Shown here piece by piece: positions 14,352-19,330 of a DNA stretch of 19,330 bases. Location: assembly GCA_947630865.1 (NCBI GenBank), contig CANRJE010000015.1, positions 1 to 19,330 on the forward strand. The letters run 5' to 3'. Under the pieces are notes generated by a model. The model saw nothing but the letters and a program-made list of their open reading frames with translations. It was not told where the DNA came from and did no database searches. The number at the start of each line of letters is the position of its first letter. Position 1 is the stretch's first letter. The translations under genes and the position numbers were made by a program. This DNA is from an uncultured Bacilli bacterium. GTDB taxonomy: Bacteria > Bacillota_I > Bacilli_A > RF39 > UBA660.

Positions 14352-15287
14352 ATGCAATTACGTTTAGGTTATCTTGGAACTCCTTTAACTCTCAATGAAA
14401 AATTTCATACTATGACTTATAAAAAATATAAAAGTTTAAAAGAAAAAGCTTCAGAAGAACTTGATAAAATAATTCTTACTAATTTAAAAAATTTCAATAA
14501 AGTAATCGATTACAATATAGAAAATCATGTTAATTTCTATCGTATGACTCATAATATCTTACCACTTGCTTCCATAAAAGATATTGATTATGATTATCAA
14601 AAGTTTCATGATATATGGAAAAAAATTGGTTTAAAAATTAAAAAACATAATTTAAGAATTGATGCACACCCTGACCATTATTTAGTTTTAAATAGTTTAA
14701 ATAATGAGGTTCTAAAAAACAGTATCAGAATCCTTCTTAACCATGCTTTAATTTTTAAAATGTTAGATATAAATGGCAAAGTAATTCTTCATTTAGGAAC
14801 AAATAAACCTTCTAAAAAAGAAGCTATGTTAAGATTTCAAGAAAATTTTTTAAAACTTCCAGATGATATAAAAAAAATTATTATTTTAGAAAATGATGAT
14901 AAAACTTATACTGTATCAGATACTTTAGAATTATGTGAAAAATTAAATGTTCCTATGGTTCTTGATTATCATCATTTTAATTGTAATCATTTAAAAACAG
15001 AAAATATTAAAGAACTACTTCCTAGAATTATAAAAACTTGGGATAAAGAAGAATTAAACCCTAAAATGCATTTTTCAAGTCCTAAAAGTCAAAAAGAAAA
15101 ACGAACTCATAATTTCTATATTGATTATCGTTCGTTTTTAAAGTTTATTAATCTTTTAAAACCTTTAAATAAAGACATCGATATTATGTTAGAATCTAAA
15201 GGTAAAGATGAAGCTTTATTTAAACTATTAAGACAATTAAAACACTATAAACCTTATAAAATTAAGTATAATACTATTTACTTTTGA
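14352..15287 (+). CDS. uvsE: UV-damage endonuclease (UvdE)
   Basis: Metal-dependent TIM-barrel endonuclease that nicks DNA 5' of UV photoproducts and other lesions, an alternative to nucleotide excision repair. The start QLRLGYLGT is typical. Metal and active-site residues of the family can be placed: H67 (FYRMTH), H106 (RIDAHPDH), H147 (ILHLGT), E180 (LENDDKTYT), D205 and H208 (LDYHHFN), K238/H240 (PKMHFSS), H253 and E281 (MLESKGK). At 311 residues it is complete. GGTGAT lies 3 bases from ATG 14352. Its last 10 bases overlap the convergent GH3 gene. Confidence 0.95.
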   Translation: MQLRLGYLGTPLTLNEKFHTMTYKKYKSLKEKASEELDKIILTNLKNFNKVIDYNIENHVNFYRMTHNILPLASIKDIDYDYQKFHDIWKKIGLKIKKHNLRIDAHPDHYLVLNSLNNEVLKNSIRILLNHALIFKMLDINGKVILHLGTNKPSKKEAMLRFQENFLKLPDDIKKIIILENDDKTYTVSDTLELCEKLNVPMVLDYHHFNCNHLKTENIKELLPRIIKTWDKEELNPKMHFSSPKSQKEKRTHNFYIDYRSFLKFINLLKPLNKDIDIMLESKGKDEALFKLLRQLKHYKPYKIKYNTIYF

Positions 15288-16672
15288 TTAGGAGTAATTA
15301 ATCCTTTATAATATTTCCAAGCAATAACTCTAAAAGCTAATTTACTTAACATCTCTTCTGTTATACTTCCTTCTTTCAAAGCTTCTTTAATATCTGAAAC
15401 AGCCCCTTTATAATCTGATACAATAAGTAAATCATTACCTGCTAAAATAGCATCTTTAACTGCTGTTTTAGAAAACTTTTCACCAATTGCTCCCATTGCT
15501 AAATCATCAGTTATTATAATACCTGTAAATCCTAAATCACTTCTTAATAAATTATGAATATCTTTAGATAAAGAAGCTGGTTTTGAAGGATCTATTGAAG
15601 TAACTGTATTATGACTTACAAGAACAGCTTCAGCTCCTGCCTTAATTCCTGCTTTAAATGGCAAAATATCATTATTCATAATTGATTCTTTACTTCTTGA
15701 ATCAACACTACTAGAACTATGTGTATCGAGATTGTTTCCATAACCTGGAAAATGTTTTAAAGTATAAGAAACTTTACCACTTTTAGAAGCATTAATAACC
15801 GTTGTTGCAAAATCTGATGTTTTACTAGCATCTTCTCCTAAACTTCTTTTATACATATAGTCAGATGAACTTGTAGAAACATCAACTACTGGAGCTAAAT
15901 TTAAATTAATACCTAATTCACTTAAAATTTTACTCTTATTAATAGTATCTTCTTTAATAGCATTTAATCCCCCACTCTTATATAAATCTTGAGGTGATTT
16001 AAAAGGAGTTGAAACTAAATTTTTATTACTACTAATTCTAGATACTGTTCCTCCTTCTTCATCAGCTGCTATTAATAAAGGTATATTAGCATTATTTTGA
16101 TATTCTTTAATCATATTAATAACTTCATTTTTTGTTTTACCTTCAAAATCTCTTTTAAATAATAAATATCCACCAAAATGATATTTCTTTAAATCATTAA
16201 CTTGATTAACATCAGAAGTTCTAGCTAATAATATTTGTCCAATTACTTCATCAACTGTCATATCTTTTAAAGTATTATAAGCTAATTCATAATATTTACT
16301 AAAAATTCCATTATCAAGCCAAGCTAAAGGTACATTTCCCTCTTTAGTTTCAATTAATTTATAACCAACAACTTCATTTTCTTGAACACTTAATTCTTTA
16401 TTTAAAACTCCTTTATATTCAAGTTCTATACTATTTCCAACTTCAAGTCCTAAAGTATCAGTTACTAAAAAAGTATAAATAACGTTACTCTCATCTTGTA
16501 ATGTTATATATTTATCATCTATTCCTATAACTGTTGATGTTAAAAAAGATGTTTCAACTTTACTATTATCTTTTTCTAAATTTTTATTATCATTCTCATT
16601 ATAATTTAAAACTAAAAAAGCTATTATTACTAAACAAACAAGCACAATAGGTATTAATACTTTCTTATCCAT
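15278..16672 (-). CDS. Membrane-anchored GH3 beta-N-acetylhexosaminidase
   Basis: Family 3 glycoside hydrolase of the NagZ type, expected to remove N-acetylglucosamine from cell-wall material outside the membrane. Numbered from ATG 16672 (464 residues): one transmembrane anchor (about 4-24); a linker; a small beta-rich domain (about 44-107) not found in minimal NagZ; then the catalytic barrel with KHFPGYG (306-312), DTH (316-318, the Asp-His pair typical of NagZ) and nucleophile D389 in IITDDLAMG. The TTG at 16705 is rejected because GGAG lies 8 bases before ATG 16672. It is surface-facing, so likely for wall turnover or glycan scavenging rather than cytoplasmic recycling. Confidence 0.92.
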   Translation of the reverse strand: MDKKVLIPIVLVCLVIIAFLVLNYNENDNKNLEKDNSKVETSFLTSTVIGIDDKYITLQDESNVIYTFLVTDTLGLEVGNSIELEYKGVLNKELSVQENEVVGYKLIETKEGNVPLAWLDNGIFSKYYELAYNTLKDMTVDEVIGQILLARTSDVNQVNDLKKYHFGGYLLFKRDFEGKTKNEVINMIKEYQNNANIPLLIAADEEGGTVSRISSNKNLVSTPFKSPQDLYKSGGLNAIKEDTINKSKILSELGINLNLAPVVDVSTSSSDYMYKRSLGEDASKTSDFATTVINASKSGKVSYTLKHFPGYGNNLDTHSSSSVDSRSKESIMNNDILPFKAGIKAGAEAVLVSHNTVTSIDPSKPASLSKDIHNLLRSDLGFTGIIITDDLAMGAIGEKFSKTAVKDAILAGNDLLIVSDYKGAVSDIKEALKEGSITEEMLSKLAFRVIAWKYYKGLITPNQK

Positions 16673-16693
16673 AACTATTCTCCAATCATTAAA

Positions 16694-16722
16694 ATTATAT
16701 AACAAAATTAATCTTTTATGAA
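16694..16722 (-). promoter_or_regulatory. Promoter of the GH3 gene
   Basis: The minus strand has TTCATA (16717-16722), 17-base spacer, TATAAT (16694-16699). It starts directly beyond the hairpin that ends the upstream small gene. Confidence 0.55.
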
Positions 16723-16730
16723 TAGAAAAA

Positions 16731-16756
16731 GAGAAAAAAATTCATATTTTTTTCTC
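16731..16756 (-). terminator. AT-only terminator-like hairpin
   Basis: The 11-bp perfect stem GAGAAAAAAAT/ATTTTTTTCTC with a 4-base loop. It begins on the stop codon of the small thioredoxin-like gene and is followed by T-rich sequence on the minus strand. With so little GC it is a weak terminator. Confidence 0.5.
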
Positions 16757-17001
16757 TAAACTAATGAACAAAACATGATTATACGTTTTAAAATATTATA
16801 ATTTATTTTTTCTACATCACATTTTATTTCATCATTTATAACTAAGGTAGGAGTTCGTAATACTTTATATTTTCTTATATTATTTTTATCATTTATTTCT
16901 AATATATCAATATTAAGTTTTTGCTTTTTTGCAATATTTTTAATTTCTTTTTTTATTCTTTGACCCTTTTCAGAATCACTTCCTATAATCTTAATTTCGA
17001 T
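16756..17001 (-). CDS. Thioredoxin-fold small protein, CxxC lost, ATC at start position
   Basis: An open frame of 81 codons encodes (x)EIKIIGSDSEKGQRIKKEI...NDKNNIRKYKVLRTPTLVIND. This matches the small Thioredoxin_3/MTH895-type fold, which typically begins MEIKIIGSGC. The active-site CxxC is replaced by S10-E-K-G13, while the cis-proline loop RTPTLVI (49-55) is kept, so it cannot be a dithiol oxidoreductase. A perfect AGGAGG (17008-17013) sits 6 bases before ATC 17001, exactly where ATG is expected; no ATG, GTG or TTG fits. Either it uses a rare AUC start or it is a recent start-codon pseudogene. It lies 80 bases downstream of the coiled-coil gene. Confidence 0.62.
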   Translation of the reverse strand: MEIKIIGSDSEKGQRIKKEIKNIAKKQKLNIDILEINDKNNIRKYKVLRTPTLVINDEIKCDVEKINYNILKRIIMFCSLV

Positions 17002-17024
17002 TCTATCCCTCCTTTCATATTTTA

Positions 17025-17051
17025 ATTATATAAATTATTTATGTTTTTCAA
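17025..17051 (-). promoter_or_regulatory. Possible promoter of the thioredoxin-like gene
   Basis: TTGAAA (17046-17051) and TATAAT (17025-17030) are separated by 15 bases, two short of ideal. It lies in the 80-base gap after the coiled-coil gene. Confidence 0.4.
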
Positions 17052-17081
17052 ATGAGAGAAATATGTTTTTTCTGTGAAATT

Positions 17082-17291
17082 TTATAAACCATTGATAAAT
17101 ATCATTAATCTTTCATATAAATCATAAGCATATAATATTCCTATTATAACAATTACAATAAAAACTATAATTTTTATAAACTCTAAAATTTTTCTAGTTC
17201 TATTACTATCTTCTAAACTTTTAACTCTAATTTTTAAAAGTTTAATTTCTTCTTTTAATTCTTCTATTTCATCTTCATTATATTTTGCCAT
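17082..17291 (-). CDS. Small coiled-coil single-pass membrane protein
   Basis: A protein of 69 residues. Residues 6-30 (DEIEELKEEIKLLKIRVKSLED) form a heptad-patterned coiled coil; residues 38-56 form one transmembrane helix. It has no known domain. AGGAGTAA precedes ATG 17291. The gene starts 3 bases after the stop of the RCK/RyR membrane protein, so the two are almost certainly co-translated. It is a candidate small subunit or oligomerisation partner of that protein. Amino acid composition and the good ribosome binding site argue that it is real. Confidence 0.75.
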   Translation of the reverse strand: MAKYNEDEIEELKEEIKLLKIRVKSLEDSNRTRKILEFIKIIVFIVIVIIGILYAYDLYERLMIFINGL

Positions 17292-17294
17292 AAA

Positions 17295-19088
17295 TTACTC
17301 CTTACTACTATTTTCTTTCTTTTCTTGTTCTGCAAAATCTTTTATAATCTCTATAACATCATAATCACTTTTTCGAAAATCTTTATTAGTATTAAGTAAT
17401 TTATTTACATCATCACTTAATTTATCTAATTCATCAAATGGTATTAAACAAGGGTGTAATTTAGCTAAATGATTAATATGACTTTTCGTTTTATCTTTAT
17501 ATTTTTTTATATCTGAAAGCGTTGCAACCTGATAACCTTCACATCTTGAATAAGCCATCCATCTATTATGTTCTGATTCAGCCAAAGAATCTAAAACTTT
17601 TTTATCTTTTAATTTTTCTAAAACTTCTTGACAACTTCCATCTCTTTCTAAAACAGAATAAATTTTATATTTTAAATGTAAAGCATTAGCACGAGAAGAT
17701 TTCTTATTATATTCTAATTTATTATATTCTTTAAAATTAACATCATCTTTATTATAATGTAAATGTATTTTTTTAGCTAATTCTTCTATTTTCTCATTTA
17801 AAATAGTATGACTTCCATATAATTCTTCCATTGATCCAAAAGGATATAAATCATAAGTAGCTTTACTTTCTTTTTCACTTCTTAAATCAAATACTTGTTT
17901 TCTTTTAGCATCATTTCTAATAACTAATCCAATAAAAGGATTTTGATTATTTCTTTCATAATATCTTTTTAAATTTAAAGAACATTCAATATTTTTACTA
18001 TCATCTCCAAGTGATACAATTATATAATTAATATTATTAAGAGGTAAATCTTCTAACTTACTATATATATTCTTTTCAATAAATTCAAAATTATAATTAT
18101 TTTTATTTATTTCAGGACAAGAAAATAATAATTTATCAAAAATCTCTTTTGCTTTAATATCTATTACTTTAATATCAAGTTTATATCCAATCATTTGACT
18201 ACACCAAAGAATAGCTTTAAAAAACTCTAAACCTACTTTTCCACAACCAACTATTAAAACAGAAATATGTTTATCTTTAGCATATAAATATAAAGGTTTT
18301 GATTCTAAAACATTATAAATAACTTTCTCTATTTCATTAACTAAAATTGTTTCAATATTTCCTTTATCAAGAGAATCAATTAAAATTCTTGCTACATCAG
18401 ATATTGAAAATAAATAATAAGTAATATTTTTTAAAGTATCTTTTTCTTCTTTTATAAATTCCAAAGTATGATTTATATTTAAATCTTCATCTTCTTCCAT
18501 AGCATAAATATTAATTTTTCCAAAATAATTTTTAAAATTTAAATCTTGTAATCTCTTCTTAATTAATATTATATTTTTAATTTTAGCTTGATAATTATAT
18601 TCTTTTTTATCACTAGGATTACAAATAATTACTAAATTATTAGATGATTTTAAAGTATTAGCAAGTCTAAATGATTTATCATTTAATTCTGTAAAGATAT
18701 GAACAGTATTAGATGTTTTCCTTTCTGATTTAAATAATAAAATAAGATTTTTAATAAACGTAAATAATACTGTAATAGTTAAAATTGGAGCCATTATATA
18801 ATAAAAATAAAGTAAATATCTATAAAGTGTAAAAATATTAATTAACTTATCATAAAGATCTATTACATCTTGTGATAAAGTAGGCATTTCAACAACATAA
18901 GCAAGTGTTTCTATTAAATTCATTAAAGGTTCTTCATTATATAAAGGAAGTATTAAAATAAAAGATGCTAATAATATTCCAAATAATATAATTGCTAAAG
19001 ATTTAACTTGTTTTTTACGTGTTAAATATGCAATAGTTAAAAACGTTATAAATATAATAATTGATATAATAAAATAAACATAATACAT
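17295..19088 (-). CDS. Membrane protein with RCK-like Rossmann domains and RyR domain
   Basis: 597 residues. Three transmembrane helices (about 3-22, 31-50, 90-117) are followed by a cytoplasmic part. A first divergent Rossmann-like region (126-260) opens VHIFTELNDKSFRLANTL. A clear TrkA_N/RCK domain (275-400) carries GCGKVG (281-286) and VSLGDDSKN. A C-terminal RyR domain (about 496-570) shows LAESEHNRWMAYSRCEGYQ and HPCLIPFDEL. RCK domains gate ion channels by binding nucleotides or cations; bacterial RyR domains are proposed to sense small molecules. There is no obvious potassium selectivity filter, so transport is not shown. The function is unknown; a ligand-gated membrane sensor or effector is a reasonable hypothesis. 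ATG 19088 is preceded by AGGAGA. Confidence 0.8.
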   Translation of the reverse strand: MYYVYFIISIIIFITFLTIAYLTRKKQVKSLAIILFGILLASFILILPLYNEEPLMNLIETLAYVVEMPTLSQDVIDLYDKLINIFTLYRYLLYFYYIMAPILTITVLFTFIKNLILLFKSERKTSNTVHIFTELNDKSFRLANTLKSSNNLVIICNPSDKKEYNYQAKIKNIILIKKRLQDLNFKNYFGKINIYAMEEDEDLNINHTLEFIKEEKDTLKNITYYLFSISDVARILIDSLDKGNIETILVNEIEKVIYNVLESKPLYLYAKDKHISVLIVGCGKVGLEFFKAILWCSQMIGYKLDIKVIDIKAKEIFDKLLFSCPEINKNNYNFEFIEKNIYSKLEDLPLNNINYIIVSLGDDSKNIECSLNLKRYYERNNQNPFIGLVIRNDAKRKQVFDLRSEKESKATYDLYPFGSMEELYGSHTILNEKIEELAKKIHLHYNKDDVNFKEYNKLEYNKKSSRANALHLKYKIYSVLERDGSCQEVLEKLKDKKVLDSLAESEHNRWMAYSRCEGYQVATLSDIKKYKDKTKSHINHLAKLHPCLIPFDELDKLSDDVNKLLNTNKDFRKSDYDVIEIIKDFAEQEKKENSSKE

Positions 19089-19125
19089 AATAATCTCCTA
19101 ATTTATATTTATATTCTATCATAGA

Positions 19126-19163
19126 AAAAAATATATTTAAATAAAAATCTAAATATATTTTTT
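19126..19163 (-). terminator. AT-rich terminator hairpin after the surface protein gene
   Basis: The 14-bp perfect stem AAAAAATATATTTA/TAAATATATTTTTT (19126-19139 with 19150-19163) has a 10-base loop. On the minus strand it follows the partial gene at the window end and ends in T. Confidence 0.65.
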
Positions 19164-19167
19164 ATAA

Positions 19168-19330
19168 TTATTTCTTCCTATCATAGTAATAGTTAATAAT
19201 ATTTTCTCCCAAAACTACCTTTATTTCTATTTCTTTAGGACTTATATAACCAGTATATTCTAATACCTTAGGTTTTACAACATCTCCTACTTCACTATCA
19301 AATATATCACTTTTAACCAAACTATAATTT
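19168..19330 (-). CDS. MucBP-like surface protein, C-terminal end (cut by window edge)
   Basis: The last 53 codons of a minus-strand gene. The sequence GDVVKPKVLEYTGYISPKEI then ENIINYYYDRKK and stop resembles a MucBP/SHIRT-type repeat, whose units typically end in N-V-I-N-Y-Y-Y-x-R/K. Such repeats occur in cell-surface adhesins and wall proteins of Gram-positive bacteria. No LPxTG sorting signal or transmembrane tail follows, so the repeat itself is the C-terminus. The rest lies outside the window; the family call rests on this short match. Confidence 0.6.
   Translation of the reverse strand, partial: NYSLVKSDIFDSEVGDVVKPKVLEYTGYISPKEIEIKVVLGENIINYYYDRKK

Noticed and set aside
16673..16705. 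Earlier TTG start for the GH3 gene
   Set aside because: No ribosome binding site in front of it; ATG 16672 has GGAG at proper spacing and gives a normal membrane anchor.

Overview
The window is very AT-rich, uses the standard genetic code (TGA stops, TGG Trp) and carries Gram-positive signals: a T-box leader ahead of ileS, AGGAGG or GGTGAT ribosome binding sites, and U-tract terminators. Rubrerythrin and a flavoprotein-rubredoxin point to an anaerobe. A low-GC Bacillota is the best fit, perhaps one of the small-genome, Mollicutes-related gut Bacilli. The lineage is an inference; no rRNA is present.

Layout. Bases 1-915 hold the 5' end of a minus-strand ileS with an intact tRNA-Ile-sensing T-box. 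Then come an AAA/DUF4143 ATPase (948-2273) and obgE (2487-3758). Bases 3806-6297 look like a small islet beside tRNA-His: a HipA-like kinase and a DUF3037 protein, two gene remnants, and a duplicated copy of the sequence at the 3' end of the tRNA. A housekeeping and stress block follows: gpsA, rubrerythrin and the flavoprotein-rubredoxin, each with recognisable promoters or terminators, then a solute-binding protein with no transporter partners beside it.

Bases 9880-11500 are a scrap yard. The 3' end of the solute-binding gene occurs three times (one intact, two decayed). A RhuM remnant, a NUDIX gene and a second DUF1016/YhcG remnant lie between the copies. The last two copies are followed by a shared promoter; the final one drives a C39-like cysteine peptidase and a YcxB-like membrane protein. 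A second AAA/DUF4143 ATPase follows. Its promoter is a near-copy (43 of 47 bases) of the NUDIX promoter.

Bases 14352-19330 hold a UV-damage endonuclease, a membrane-anchored GH3 glycosidase convergent with it and overlapping by 10 bases, and a probable minus-strand cluster: a membrane protein with RCK-like Rossmann domains and a RyR domain, a 69-residue coiled-coil membrane protein, and an 81-residue thioredoxin-fold protein. The last has lost its CxxC and has ATC where ATG is expected. The window ends in the 3' end of a MucBP-like surface protein gene.

The most novel candidates are the RCK/RyR cluster, the serial 3'-end accretion next to the solute-binding gene, and the tRNA-His islet with the HipA-like/DUF3037 pair. 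No CRISPR array, transposase, integrase or rRNA was seen.
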